Shown piece by piece: positions 15,869-25,309 of a DNA stretch of 64,000 bases. The position numbers and the translations under genes are program-made. The notes beneath the pieces are model-generated. The model saw nothing but the letters and a program-made list of their open reading frames with translations. It was not told the origin of the DNA and did not search any database. Origin of the DNA: Hyalangium versicolor. GTDB lineage: Bacteria; Myxococcota; Myxococcia; Myxococcales; Myxococcaceae. The stretch lies in contig NZ_JAHXBF010000021.1 of the NCBI RefSeq assembly GCF_020103695.1, positions 62,001 to 126,000 on the forward strand. The letters run 5' to 3'. Numbering within the stretch: position 1 is the first letter of the stretch; every line of letters begins with the position of its first letter.

Positions 15869-16468
15869 TCAGGCCGTGGGAGGAGCGGCTCGGGCCACGC
15901 GCTCGGCGCGGAAGTGGCGCCGGGCCTTGAAGGCGAGCCACGCGCTAAACCCGAGCAGGATGACTCCCACCGCCCCGAAGGAGCTGCCCACGATGAGCGG
16001 CCCCCGGCGGTGATCGTGGAAGAGCATGAAGCTCCGGCCCCGGGTGATGAGCGGATTGGCGCGGAAGCGGTTCACCGTCTGCGCGGTGCGCTGGGCATCG
16101 GCCTCCTCATTCAGCCAGTGGGTGCTGAGGGGGAAGTCGCCGCGCGTCGTCTTGAGCACGGGCTTGTAGAGCGTGGCGTCGTCCGACTTGCTGCTGCGGT
16201 TGTGCTCGATGGTGACGCCCTGGATCTCCGGCACCGTGAAGGAGTCCACCTGTTCGCGGCCCAGCCAGCTGATGTGGACGAGCTTGCACGGGCCAAGCGG
16301 CGCGCACTGCAGCTCCACGCGGGCCTTGAGGTTGAACATCATCAGGCTGAAGACGAGGAACGGGGCGGCCAGCAGCACGAAGGCCACGGCGCCGATGGTG
16401 GACGCCCGTCCACGAGAGGGAGGGGCTTCCTCGTTCGAGAGGGGCTCCTGGGGAGCGGGTGCGGTCAC
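15869..16468 (-). CDS. Two-helix membrane protein, unknown function
   Basis: About 199 residues from GTG 16468; GTG 16495 or 16534 are alternatives. One helix near the N-terminus (GAVAFVLLAAPFLVFSLMMF) and one near the C-terminus (LIVGSSFGAVGVILLGFSAW) enclose a 100-residue extracytoplasmic domain with a CAPLGPC cysteine pair. The last 20 residues are Arg-rich and cytoplasmic. The layout is reminiscent of DUF3592-type proteins but no family can be claimed. Confidence 0.55.
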   Translation of the reverse strand: MTAPAPQEPLSNEEAPPSRGRASTIGAVAFVLLAAPFLVFSLMMFNLKARVELQCAPLGPCKLVHISWLGREQVDSFTVPEIQGVTIEHNRSSKSDDATLYKPVLKTTRGDFPLSTHWLNEEADAQRTAQTVNRFRANPLITRGRSFMLFHDHRRGPLIVGSSFGAVGVILLGFSAWLAFKARRHFRAERVARAAPPTA

Positions 16469-16668
16469 GGCCCAGTCATAGACCCGAGGGCTCACGGCGG
16501 CACCAGGAATCCGCAAGTGGGCACCGCCAGGCACCCGGCCGCGCCTGAGTGTTCACCCATGGGCCCTTGCGGCAGCCAGGCGCTGCATCCCTCGGGCTCA
16601 CAGGGCATCTAGGCCAGAGGCCCGTAGCGCCCGGCCGCTCGCGGGGCAGCACCGCACCGGAGGTCCGA

Positions 16669-17757
16669 ATGAAGGCAGTCGCCGTCTTCCCGAAGTCCCG
16701 TGAGGTGCGAGTCCTGGAGGATGCCCCCGAGCCCAAGCTGCGCTCGCCCACGCAGGTGCGCGTGCGCACGCTGGAGGTGGGCGTGTGCGGTACGGACAAG
16801 GAGATCGTCGACTTCCGCTATGGCACGCCGCCGGAGGGCGAGGACTACCTCATCGTCGGCCACGAGGCGCTGGGCGAGGTGGTGGAGGTGGGTGCGCAGG
16901 TGCAGGGGCTGAAGCCGGGAGACCTGGTGGTGCCTCGGGTGCGGCGGCCGTGCCCGCACGAGCGGTGTCCGGCTTGTCGGCATGGCTATCCGGACTTCTG
17001 CATCACGGGTGACTACACGGAGCGCGGCATCGTGAAGGCGCACGGTTTCTGCGCGCAGTTCTTCGTGGAGGAGGTGACGTACCTGCACAAGGTTCCCTCC
17101 GCGCTGAGGCAGGTGGCGGTGCTCACCGAGCCGCTCACCATCGCGGAGAAGGCGCTGCGCGAGGTGGAGCACCTGAAGGAGCGGCTGCCGTGGGAGCAGA
17201 AGCCGGGCAAGGCGGTGGTGCTGGGCTCGGGGCCGGTGGGGTTGCTGGGGGCCATGGTGCTGCTGCGCGCGGGGTATGGCACGACGGTGTACTCGCGCTC
17301 GCCCAAGCCCAACCCGAAGGCGGAGGTGGCCGAGGCGCTCGGGGCTCCGTACCTGTCCTCGAAGGAGGTATCGGTGGAAGAGTTGGGCAAGCGCGCGGGC
17401 CCGGTGGACGTGGTGTACGAGGCGGCGGGGGCGTCCAAGGCCGCGTTCGATGTGCTGCGGGTGCTGGGCCCCAACGGGATGTTCGTCTTCACCGGAGTAC
17501 CGGGGCGCAAGGAGCCGCTGGAGCTGGACGGCGCTGCGCTGCTCAAGCAGATGGTGTTGCAGAACCAGGTGGTGCTGGGCACGGTGAACGCGGCGGACAT
17601 GGACTTCGACGCGGCGCTGGAGGACTTGGAGCGCTTCCGCACGCGCTGGCCGGGCCGGCTGGAGCGCATCATCACCGCGCGCCATTCGCCCGAGGAGTTC
17701 CAGCAGGTGGTGTCTGGCAAGCTGGGTGGCATCAAGCACGTCATCACCTTCGGGTGA
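16669..17757 (+). CDS. gdh: Glucose 1-dehydrogenase (zinc-dependent MDR family)
   Basis: A 362-residue medium-chain dehydrogenase that oxidises glucose (or galactose) to the lactone with NAD(P)+. ATG 16669 has CCGGAGG upstream. Visible features are the catalytic-zinc cysteine in GVCGTDKEI, the GHEALGEV block, the structural-zinc cysteine cluster RPCPHERCPACRHGYPDFC and the Rossmann motif VVLGSGPVGLLGAMVL. Length and layout fit the archaeal/bacterial GlcDH type with its own C-terminal subfamily. The following GH15 glucoamylase starts 14 bp later, which supports glucose as substrate. Confidence 0.82.
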   Translation: MKAVAVFPKSREVRVLEDAPEPKLRSPTQVRVRTLEVGVCGTDKEIVDFRYGTPPEGEDYLIVGHEALGEVVEVGAQVQGLKPGDLVVPRVRRPCPHERCPACRHGYPDFCITGDYTERGIVKAHGFCAQFFVEEVTYLHKVPSALRQVAVLTEPLTIAEKALREVEHLKERLPWEQKPGKAVVLGSGPVGLLGAMVLLRAGYGTTVYSRSPKPNPKAEVAEALGAPYLSSKEVSVEELGKRAGPVDVVYEAAGASKAAFDVLRVLGPNGMFVFTGVPGRKEPLELDGAALLKQMVLQNQVVLGTVNAADMDFDAALEDLERFRTRWPGRLERIITARHSPEEFQQVVSGKLGGIKHVITFG

Positions 17758-17770
17758 GGGAGCTCGTATC

Positions 17771-19696
17771 GTGAGTGGAGGGAACAACGAACCGGGAGAC
17801 AGCCTCGTCGGGACACCAGCGGGAGGGTCGGGCCAGAGGGATGGCTGGCCCTCGGGAGGCTCGGTCCCCATTGAGGAGCACGGCGTCATCGGGGACTTGC
17901 GCACGGTGGCGCTGGTGGGCTCGGACGGGACGATGGACTGGCTGTGCTTCCCGCACTTCGACAGCCCGAGTGTCTTCGCTGCGCTGTTGGATCCCGAGAA
18001 GGGAGGACACTTCCGCATCGCTCCCGAGCCGGACGGGGTGGTGCGCAAGCAGTTCTACTGGCCGGACACGAACGTGCTGGTGACGCGCTTCTACACGCCG
18101 GACGGCGTGGGCGAGGTGATCGACTTCATGCCCCTGCGCGGCGAGCACGAGCACGGGCACGAGCATGCACGTGAGGTGCTGCGCCGGGTGCGGGTGGTGC
18201 GCGGGACGATGGCGTTCCGGATGGAGTGCTTCCCGGCGTTCAACTACGGGCGAGACACTCACACCACGAAGCTGATCCCGGGTGGGGCGAGCTTCCGCTC
18301 GGAGCAACTGAGCCTGACGCTGTCCACGAAGGTGAAGCTGGGGGAGGAGGCTCGGGGCGTGAGGGCGCGCTTCGAGCTGAACGAGGGCCAGTCGGCGGTG
18401 TTCGCGGTGCGCGAGGGCGCGCCGGAGACGTGCTCGGACACGGTGCACAGCCACGAGTCCTCCGAGGTGCTCTTCCGGGAGACGGTGAACTACTGGCGCC
18501 GCTGGCTGTCGAAGTGCACGTACACGGGGCGGTGGCGGGAGATGGTGCAGCGCTCGGCGCTGGCGCTGAAGCTGCTGACCTTCAAGCCCACGGGGGCCAT
18601 CGTCGCGGCGCCCACGTGCAGCCTGCCCGAGTCCCCCGGAGGCGTGCGCAACTGGGACTACCGCTACGTGTGGCTGCGAGACGCGGCCTTCACCGTGTAC
18701 GCGTTCCTGCGCATCGGCTTCAAGGAGGAGGCGGGCGCCTTCATGCGGTGGTTGGAGGCGCGCTGCGCGGAGCTGCCGGAGGACGCGCCGCTGTCACTCA
18801 TGTACTCCATCGACGGCCGCCGCGTGCCGCCCGAGGAGGAGTTGAAGCACCTGAGCGGCTACGGAGGCGCGCAGCCGGTGCGCGTCGGCAACGCGGCGGC
18901 GGATCAGCTCCAGCTGGACATCTATGGAGAGCTGATGGACTCGGTGTACCTGTACAACAAGTACGGCGCGCCCATCAGCTACGACTTCTGGAGGCACCTG
19001 CGGCGGTTGGTGGACTGGGTGTGCGACCACTGGAAGGAGCGGGACGAGGGCATCTGGGAGGTGCGCGGGGGACGGCGGCACTTCGTGTACTCGAAACTGA
19101 TGTGCTGGGTGGCGGTGGACCGGGCCATCCGGCTGGCGGACAAGCGCAGCTTCCCGGCGGACCGGGCGCGGTGGTTGGCGGTGCGCGACGCCATCTTCGA
19201 GGACATCATGCAGAAGGGCTGGAGCGGGGAGCGCAAGGCGTTCATCCAGGCCTACGGCCACGAGTCGCTGGATGCGGCCAACCTGCTGATGCCGCTGGTC
19301 TTCTTCCTCTCACCGGTGGATCCGCGGATGCTGTCCACGCTGGAGGCGATGCGCCAGCCGCCAGGCAAGGGCGGGCTGGTGTCGGACGGGCTGGTGTTCC
19401 GCTACGACGCGGACGCGACGCTGGATGGCATCTCCGGGAAGGAGGGGACGTTCAACCTCTGCAGCTTCTGGCTGGTGGAGGCGATGACGCGCGCCAGCGT
19501 GGCGGCGCCACGGTACCTGGAGGAGGCGCGGCTCACCTTCGAGCGGATGCTGGGCTACGCCAACCATGTGGGGCTGTACGCGGAGCAGACGGGCATGTCC
19601 GGCGAAGCGCTGGGCAACTTCCCACAGGCGCTCACGCACCTGTCGCTGATCAGCGCCGCGTACAACCTGGACCGGACGCTGGGGCGCAGGGAGTGA
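17771..19696 (+). CDS. GH15 family glucoamylase/trehalase-like glycosidase
   Basis: A 641-residue cytoplasmic protein of glycoside hydrolase family 15, which releases glucose from starch-like oligosaccharides or trehalose. The start is GTG 17771, with GGGAG about 8 nt upstream; residues 1-30 are a disordered Gly/Ser extension. The N-terminal beta-sandwich (HGVIGDLRTVALVGSDGTMD, then WLCFPHFDSPS) is followed by an (alpha/alpha)6 barrel with the family hallmark NWDYRYVWLRDAAFTVYAF and the late GEALGNFPQALTHLSLI motif. It forms a two-gene operon with glucose dehydrogenase. There is no signal peptide, so it probably acts on stored glycogen or trehalose. Confidence 0.85.
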   Translation: MSGGNNEPGDSLVGTPAGGSGQRDGWPSGGSVPIEEHGVIGDLRTVALVGSDGTMDWLCFPHFDSPSVFAALLDPEKGGHFRIAPEPDGVVRKQFYWPDTNVLVTRFYTPDGVGEVIDFMPLRGEHEHGHEHAREVLRRVRVVRGTMAFRMECFPAFNYGRDTHTTKLIPGGASFRSEQLSLTLSTKVKLGEEARGVRARFELNEGQSAVFAVREGAPETCSDTVHSHESSEVLFRETVNYWRRWLSKCTYTGRWREMVQRSALALKLLTFKPTGAIVAAPTCSLPESPGGVRNWDYRYVWLRDAAFTVYAFLRIGFKEEAGAFMRWLEARCAELPEDAPLSLMYSIDGRRVPPEEELKHLSGYGGAQPVRVGNAAADQLQLDIYGELMDSVYLYNKYGAPISYDFWRHLRRLVDWVCDHWKERDEGIWEVRGGRRHFVYSKLMCWVAVDRAIRLADKRSFPADRARWLAVRDAIFEDIMQKGWSGERKAFIQAYGHESLDAANLLMPLVFFLSPVDPRMLSTLEAMRQPPGKGGLVSDGLVFRYDADATLDGISGKEGTFNLCSFWLVEAMTRASVAAPRYLEEARLTFERMLGYANHVGLYAEQTGMSGEALGNFPQALTHLSLISAAYNLDRTLGRRE

Positions 19697-19711
19697 GCCC
19701 CGCGCCCGCCT

Positions 19712-21859
19712 TCACCGGCCCTGGAGCTGCGCGTTCACCAACTGGCGCAGCGCCTTGGCCTCGAAGGGCTTCTCCACCCGGAGGTTGCCGATCCGGCTCA
19801 GGAACTCGCGCGCTCCGGGGGTGAACGCTCCACCGGTGACGAAGATGATGCGCGAGGCCTGCTCGGGGCTGCGGCGGCTCAGCTCGGTGTGGAACTCCAT
19901 GCCCGTCATCTCTGGCATCATCAAGTCGCACAGGATGACGTCGCAGGTGTGGCCCTGCGCGAGCCACTCGAGCGCCGCCTGGGGACGGGTGAAGACGGTG
20001 ACGTCGTGCTCCGAGCTCAGCGTGCGCTTCATCGCGTTGAGCACCAACTGCTCGTCGTCCACCGCGAGGACGCGGCCCCGGCGCTTGCCCGTCTCCACCA
20101 CGCGCGAGCCGCGAGCCGTCTCGCCCTCGGCCACGTGCGGCGCAAGCACCACGCGGAACGTCGTGCCCCGGGCGACCTCGGTGTCGAACTGCAGCTCTCC
20201 ACCCAGGCTGGTGACGATGCCGTGGCAGATGGACAGCCCCAGCCCCGTGCCCTCGCCCATGGGCTTGGTGGTGAAGAAGGGCTCGAACACGCGCGCGCGG
20301 ATCTCCTCGGGGATGCCGGCGCCCGTGTCCTGCACCTCGATGACCACGCGGCCCTGCTCGTTCACCCGCGTGCTGACGCGGATCTCGTTCCGGTCCGCGG
20401 CGCCCTCGGGGATGGCGTGCGCCGCGTTGATGAGGAGGTTGAGGAACACCTGCCCCAGGCGCGCCTCGTTGGCCCACACCTTGGGCACGGCCTGGTACGC
20501 CTTCACCAGGCGGGCCCGGTGGCGAATCTCATTCCACGCCAGCGTCACCGCCGAGTCGATGGCCAGCCGCACATCCACCCGGTCCATGCGCGCGTCGTCC
20601 GGGCGTGAGAACGTCTTCAGATCGCGGACGATGAGCCGCACCCGCTCGGCGCCCTCGCGGGCCTCGCGGAGCGCGCGTGGCAGCTCCGTGGCCTCCGGAG
20701 ACTTGCCCGCCGCCGTGGCCGCTTCGAGCTCCTGGCGCGCGAAGTCCACGTTGGCGATGACATAGGCCAGCGGGTTGTTGATTTCATGGGCCACGCCGGC
20801 CGCCAGCGTGCCCACCGAGGCCATGCGGTCGGCCTGGGCCAGCCGCGAGCGCATCTCCTCGCGCTCGCTCATGTCCATTACCGTGCCGAGGATGCGCACC
20901 GGCGCCCCGGCGGCGTTGCGGAGGATGGAGCCGCGATCCAGCACGCGCGCGTAGGTGCCGTTGGCGCGGCGCAGGCGGTACTCGTCCGACCAGTGCGACT
21001 TGCCCCCGTGGACGGCGAGGCGGAAGCCCTGGGCTACGCGCTCGCCGTCATCCGGGTGCACCAGCGAGTACCACCACGAGGAGTCCTCGCGCACCTCGGG
21101 CTGGGGATAGCCGAGCACGTCCTGGACGCGCTCGTTCCAGGTGACGCGGCCGGCCACCAGGTCCCAGTCCCAGACGATGTCATTGGTGGCGTGCTGGATG
21201 ACGGAGAAGCGCTCGGCGCTGGAGCGCAGCTCCTCGATGAGGCGCGTCTGCTCCAGGTTCATCCGCCGCAATTCGAGCTGGCCCACCACCTGCCGGGCGA
21301 GGGCCTCCAGGCCGCGGGCCTGCTGGATGGACAGCTGGCGGGGCACGTGGTCAGCCACGCACACCATGCCGAGCACGATGCCATTGGGGGCCACGAGGGG
21401 CGCGCCCGCGTAGAAGCGGATGTAGGGAGCGCGGGTGACGAACGGGTGGCGGGCGAGCGCGTCGTCGAGCAGCGTGTCGGGGACGATGTACAGCTCGGGC
21501 CGGTGGATGGCGCGTCCGCAGAAGAAGCCGTCTCGAGGCGACTCCTGGGCGTCCAGACCGGTGCGGGACTTGAACCACACGCGCGTCTCGTCCACGAGGG
21601 AGATGAGGGCGATGGGGGTGCCGCACAGCTGCGCTGCCAGTTGGGTGATGTCGTCGAAGGAGGGCTCGGGGGGAGTGTCGAGCACCGCATAGCTGCGCAG
21701 TGCTTCCAACCGCTCCTTTTCATTCCAGGCCAGGGTAGGACCTTGTACCTCCGCGCGAGCCGAGGGCGATTCCCGGGGAGGGCTCGTCCAGGGATCCGCG
21801 GAGAGAGGGGGGCTGGGGTGCGCGGGGGGGGTCGCGCGTTGCCGGTTCACGGTATCCAC
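19712..21859 (-). CDS. Hybrid sensor histidine kinase / response regulator (GAF-PAS-HK-REC)
   Basis: A 715-residue soluble hybrid kinase. Domains in order: disordered Pro-rich N-terminus (1-40), GAF (about 55-195), PAS with PAC (about 215-335), HisKA with phospho-acceptor His358 in AAGVAHEINNPLAYV, HATPase (about 455-575) with DTGAGIPEEI and GTGLGLS boxes, and a C-terminal receiver (597-712) with DDE and phospho-acceptor Asp645 in VILCDLMMPEMTG. It lacks membrane segments, so the signal is cytoplasmic. No separate response regulator is adjacent; the fused receiver presumably passes the signal to a partner elsewhere. Confidence 0.88.
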   Translation of the reverse strand: MDTVNRQRATPPAHPSPPLSADPWTSPPRESPSARAEVQGPTLAWNEKERLEALRSYAVLDTPPEPSFDDITQLAAQLCGTPIALISLVDETRVWFKSRTGLDAQESPRDGFFCGRAIHRPELYIVPDTLLDDALARHPFVTRAPYIRFYAGAPLVAPNGIVLGMVCVADHVPRQLSIQQARGLEALARQVVGQLELRRMNLEQTRLIEELRSSAERFSVIQHATNDIVWDWDLVAGRVTWNERVQDVLGYPQPEVREDSSWWYSLVHPDDGERVAQGFRLAVHGGKSHWSDEYRLRRANGTYARVLDRGSILRNAAGAPVRILGTVMDMSEREEMRSRLAQADRMASVGTLAAGVAHEINNPLAYVIANVDFARQELEAATAAGKSPEATELPRALREAREGAERVRLIVRDLKTFSRPDDARMDRVDVRLAIDSAVTLAWNEIRHRARLVKAYQAVPKVWANEARLGQVFLNLLINAAHAIPEGAADRNEIRVSTRVNEQGRVVIEVQDTGAGIPEEIRARVFEPFFTTKPMGEGTGLGLSICHGIVTSLGGELQFDTEVARGTTFRVVLAPHVAEGETARGSRVVETGKRRGRVLAVDDEQLVLNAMKRTLSSEHDVTVFTRPQAALEWLAQGHTCDVILCDLMMPEMTGMEFHTELSRRSPEQASRIIFVTGGAFTPGAREFLSRIGNLRVEKPFEAKALRQLVNAQLQGR

Positions 21860-22022
21860 AACCGTTCAGTTTATGAAAAACTTGACACTAAAGGAAGCAG
21901 TGCTGGACGACTGGGAGTGCGGTTCCCCGGGAAGTGCGGTGGGCTTCTGCCGGTACAAGTGATCCGGAGTGGGAAGGCCTGGACCTGTATAAAGGAGGGC
22001 TTCCTGGAGGCCGTGTCCGCCC

Positions 22023-23180
22023 ATGCCCGCGCTGAAGTCTGAGTTCTTCGAGATCGCCGTGAAGGCCGATGCGGCCTGGGACCGGTGGAGCCGCCGGGTG
22101 AGGCGGCGGCTGGGAATGGCGCGGCCGATGCGCATCCTGCCGTACCGGGGTTACGGGACGCCGGAGCGGGCGCTGGTGCAGGCGCGGGTGCTGGAGGACA
22201 TGCAGGTGAAGCCCTCGCACCAGCGGCACACGTTGGTGGGTAGTGCGATTGCCTCGTACAAGCGCTACGCGACGCGGGAGATTCCGGGCGCGAAGGTGGC
22301 GGTGCACTGGGGCGACAAGCGGTGGGAGGGCACGACGGACGAGGAGGGCTTCCTGGTGTTGTGGGTGGAGCCTCCGCCGGGGGTGGTGCCGGGGTGGAAC
22401 ATGGTGGAGCTGGAGTTGCTGGAGCCCGAGCCCGAGGGGGTGGCCATCGTCTCGGCGCCGGTGCTGCTGGCGGGTCCGGGCGTGGAGCTGGGGGTCATCA
22501 GCGACATTGACGACACGGTGATCGCCACGGGGGTGACGAACCCGCTGAAGCGGGCGTGGGCGCTGTTCCTGACGGAGCACCGCACGCGGCTGCCGTTCGA
22601 GGGCGTGGATGCGTTCTACGCGGCGCTGAGGGATGGGCGGAGCGGGCAGGCGGACAATCCGATCTTCTACGTCTCGAGCAGCCCGTGGAACCTGTACGAG
22701 CACCTGGACGAGTTCCTGGCGCTACACCGGATTCCGGCGGGGCCATTGCTGCTGAGGGACTGGGGGCTGTCGCGGCAGGGGTTCGCGCCGGGGGGTGGGC
22801 ACAGCCACAAGCTGGAGAAGATCCGCGGAGTGCTGGAGACGTTCGAGCACCTGCCGTTCATCCTGATTGGGGACAGTGGGCAGGAGGACGCGGAGCACTA
22901 CCGGACGATCGTCCGCGAGTACCCGGGGCGGATCCAGTGTGTGTACATCCGCAACGTGGCTTCACGGGCGCGGCGGGCGGAGGAGCTGGTGCGCATCGCG
23001 GCGGACGTGCGAGCCGCGGGCAGTGAGCTGGTAGCGGTGGACGACACGGTGACGGCGGCCCGGCATGCGGCGGCACAGGGGTGGTTGCGCTGGGAGGAGG
23101 TGCCGCGGGTGGAGGAGCACAAGCGGGAGGACGCCGAAGCTCGCACGGTGCTGGATTCGCTGGGACGCGACGGCGGGTGA
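22023..23180 (+). CDS. App1-family phosphatidate phosphatase-like protein (DUF2183)
   Basis: A 385-residue HAD-like protein. The N-terminal 130 residues include a beta-sandwich (HWGDKRWEGTTDEEGFLVLW). The DxDxT catalytic motif SDIDDTVIATG is at about residue 160, and later conserved blocks are FYVSSSPWNLYEHL, HKLEKI and LIGDSGQEDAEHY. This matches the DUF2183/App1 family, which dephosphorylates phosphatidate in yeast; the bacterial substrate is unproven. The upstream gap (21860-22022) is unusually A+T rich near 21870-21895 and probably holds divergent promoters for this gene and the kinase. Confidence 0.83.
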   Translation: MPALKSEFFEIAVKADAAWDRWSRRVRRRLGMARPMRILPYRGYGTPERALVQARVLEDMQVKPSHQRHTLVGSAIASYKRYATREIPGAKVAVHWGDKRWEGTTDEEGFLVLWVEPPPGVVPGWNMVELELLEPEPEGVAIVSAPVLLAGPGVELGVISDIDDTVIATGVTNPLKRAWALFLTEHRTRLPFEGVDAFYAALRDGRSGQADNPIFYVSSSPWNLYEHLDEFLALHRIPAGPLLLRDWGLSRQGFAPGGGHSHKLEKIRGVLETFEHLPFILIGDSGQEDAEHYRTIVREYPGRIQCVYIRNVASRARRAEELVRIAADVRAAGSELVAVDDTVTAARHAAAQGWLRWEEVPRVEEHKREDAEARTVLDSLGRDGG

Positions 23181-23197
23181 GAGTGCCGTGATTCCAG

Positions 23198-23211
23198 GAG
23201 CGCTGTCGCTC
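23198..23211. terminator. Small hairpin between convergent genes
   Basis: GAGCG-CTGT-CGCTC overlaps the stop codon of the Cys-repeat lipoprotein gene. It is only a 5-bp stem, so the call is weak. Confidence 0.3.
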
Positions 23212-25126
23212 AGCGGCAGTCGGAGTCCTGTTGATCCGCCCGGCCATCCGCGTCGTTGTCCGCTCCATCCTGGCAGCGGCCTGACTCATTCGGGACGTAT
23301 TCGTTGATGTGGAGCGTGTAGCGGATGGGGTCCTCCGAGTCGTCGTTGGACATGCCGTCCACCACCACCAGCACCGACTGTCCCTGCGAGAGCGTCAGCT
23401 TCACCGCGGCCTGCCGGTCCCCCGCCTCGCCCACCGCGCAGGCCAGCTCCGTCCCGCGGCACCCCGTGAGGACATAGAGCGCGTTGCCCCAGCCGCTCCC
23501 CGCCGTGTCGAAGACGAACGTGCCGCTCTTTGGCGCCGTCCACAGGTGCGCGCGGTCCTGCTGCAGCTGCATGCCACACGTGCCCTGGAAGCCATCTCCC
23601 GTGTCCACCGTCTCTCCGAAGACGGTGACGGGCAACGCGCTGCCCAGATCCTGGTTCCCGCATCCGCTCCCGCCACAGCCGGGCTCGGCCTGGCAATCCG
23701 GATCCGCGCAGTCCACCCAGCGATCCCCGTCATTGTCTCGCCCGTCGAAGCACGCACCGGCCTCGCTCTCGCGCTTCTCGTCGATGTGCAGCTCGAAGTA
23801 GCCCGCGCCGAAGTCGCCCTCGCTCGTCGAGTCCACCACCACCAGCACCGTCTGCCCCGCCAGCAGCGAGACCGTGACCCGTGCTCCGCCTCCGTAGCTG
23901 ATTCCCTCGGAGGCGCATGCCAGCTCCTCTCCGCCACACCCGCCGCGCCGCACCGCCACCAGCGAGCGCAGGGCCGAGCGGGCCGTGTCGAAGGTGAACG
24001 TGCCGCTCTTTGGCGCCGTCCACAGGAAGCCCCGGTCCGGCGCGGTGTCTCCGCCACACGAGGCCTGGTGATCATTGTTGGCGAACGCGGTGGTGCCCTT
24101 CACCGTCACCGGCAGCTCGCTGCCCAGATGTTGATCCACACACACGGGCTGGGCCGTGTAGCAGACACCGGACACGCCGCTGGCGCCGCACGTCTCCGGA
24201 GCTGTGCAGGAGCCACACTCCATCGTGCCCCCGCATCCGTCCGAGACGGCGCCGCAGTTCTTCCCCAGCAGTCCGCAACTGTAGGGGCGGCATGTGCGCG
24301 CGCCGCAGACGTTCGCGGTGCCACCGCCGCCGCAGGACTCTCCCTGCGGACACCCGCCGCACTGGAGCGTGCCGCCGCATCCATCCGAAATGATGCCGCA
24401 GTTCTTCCCCAGCGAAGCACACGTGCCCGGCGTGCACGCGAGCCCTCCACAGACATTGGGAACCGCGCCTCCACCGCAAGACTGTCCCTCCGGACAGTCC
24501 CCGCATTCGAGCGTGCCGCCACACCCATCCGAGACGATGCCGCAGTTCTTCCCCAGCGAGGCACACGTGGCCGGCTGGCAGAACGCCGTTCCGCAGATGT
24601 TGGGAGCTCCGCCTCCTCCGCAGGACTCACCCTGGGGACAGGCGCCACACTCCAGCGTTCCGCCGCACCCGTCCTGCACGGTGCCGCAGTTCTTCCCGAG
24701 CGCCGCACAGGTGGTGGGCGTGCACACGGGTTGTCCGCACACGTTGTGGATGCCTCCGCCGCCGCAAGTCTCCGGGGCCGTGCAGGAGCCGCACTGGAGC
24801 ATGCCGTCGCATCCGTCCGAGACCGCGCCACAGTTCTTCCCCAGCGAGGCACAGGTGCCGGGCTGGCACACGGGCACCGCGCAGACGTTGGGCGTGCCTC
24901 CACCTCCGCACGTCTCGCCCTCGGGGCAGTCGCCGCAATGCAGCGTGCCTCCGCAGCCGTCGATGGCGACGCCGCAGTTCATCTCCTGCGACGCGCACGT
25001 CATCGGCTGACACCAGGAGCGGAGCCCTCCCAGGATTTCCTCACCGGAAGTGAAGGTGGTGTTGCAGGAGGCCAGCCACAGGCCCACGACACACAGTCCC
25101 CAGCCGAGTGCTGCCCCTCGCCGCAT
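23210..25126 (-). CDS. Cys-rich repeat lipoprotein with two beta-sandwich domains
   Basis: A 638-residue lipoprotein; start ATG 25126, signal LGWGLCVVGLWLASC with lipobox LASC. Residues about 39-320 hold six repeats of about 47 residues with the pattern C-x-P-x-T-C-A-S-L-G-K-N-C-G...DGCGGTLxCGxCPxGxSCGGGG, eight or so cysteines each, probably disulfide-linked. Two homologous beta-sandwich domains follow, each with LWTAPKSGTFxFDTA and a GQxVLVVVD strand, like pre-peptidase C-terminal domains. After each domain comes a DGxDNDxDxxxDxxDxDC calcium-loop-like motif. Myxobacteria carry many such surface lipoproteins; automatic pipelines sometimes mislabel the repeats as tryptophan synthase. Function unknown; adhesion or matrix binding is plausible. 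Confidence 0.75.
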   Translation of the reverse strand: MRRGAALGWGLCVVGLWLASCNTTFTSGEEILGGLRSWCQPMTCASQEMNCGVAIDGCGGTLHCGDCPEGETCGGGGTPNVCAVPVCQPGTCASLGKNCGAVSDGCDGMLQCGSCTAPETCGGGGIHNVCGQPVCTPTTCAALGKNCGTVQDGCGGTLECGACPQGESCGGGGAPNICGTAFCQPATCASLGKNCGIVSDGCGGTLECGDCPEGQSCGGGAVPNVCGGLACTPGTCASLGKNCGIISDGCGGTLQCGGCPQGESCGGGGTANVCGARTCRPYSCGLLGKNCGAVSDGCGGTMECGSCTAPETCGASGVSGVCYTAQPVCVDQHLGSELPVTVKGTTAFANNDHQASCGGDTAPDRGFLWTAPKSGTFTFDTARSALRSLVAVRRGGCGGEELACASEGISYGGGARVTVSLLAGQTVLVVVDSTSEGDFGAGYFELHIDEKRESEAGACFDGRDNDGDRWVDCADPDCQAEPGCGGSGCGNQDLGSALPVTVFGETVDTGDGFQGTCGMQLQQDRAHLWTAPKSGTFVFDTAGSGWGNALYVLTGCRGTELACAVGEAGDRQAAVKLTLSQGQSVLVVVDGMSNDDSEDPIRYTLHINEYVPNESGRCQDGADNDADGRADQQDSDCR

Positions 25127-25309
25127 GCGCCCGTCACCTTCCCCGGGGGTAAGCTGGGATTGTCCTCGGGCGCGGGGAAGGGCCTCTGGGTTCACAGGGA
25201 CTGGTTTCGAACACCCTGCCGCCCTTGCGCTCAGCTTCTGTCATCTGCCGTGTGGTCGCACCTTGAGCCGAGGCCCCCTTGCCCTGGGCGGAAGGGCCGA
25301 GGGGGGAGG

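Noticed and set aside
21860..22022. TTGACA-like box at 21882 as a sigma-70 promoter
   Set aside because: No matching -10 hexamer at 16-18 bp spacing; only the A+T-rich character was noted.
23900..25020. CRISPR-like array from regularly spaced repeats
   Set aside because: The 140-bp periodicity comes from coding repeats of the Cys-rich lipoprotein; spacing and codon phase fit protein repeats.
23309..25309. 2-kb upstream extension of the sensor kinase reading frame
   Set aside because: It is antisense to the Cys-repeat lipoprotein gene, whose repeats and high G+C keep the opposite frame open. The kinase has a strong ribosome binding site at 25310.
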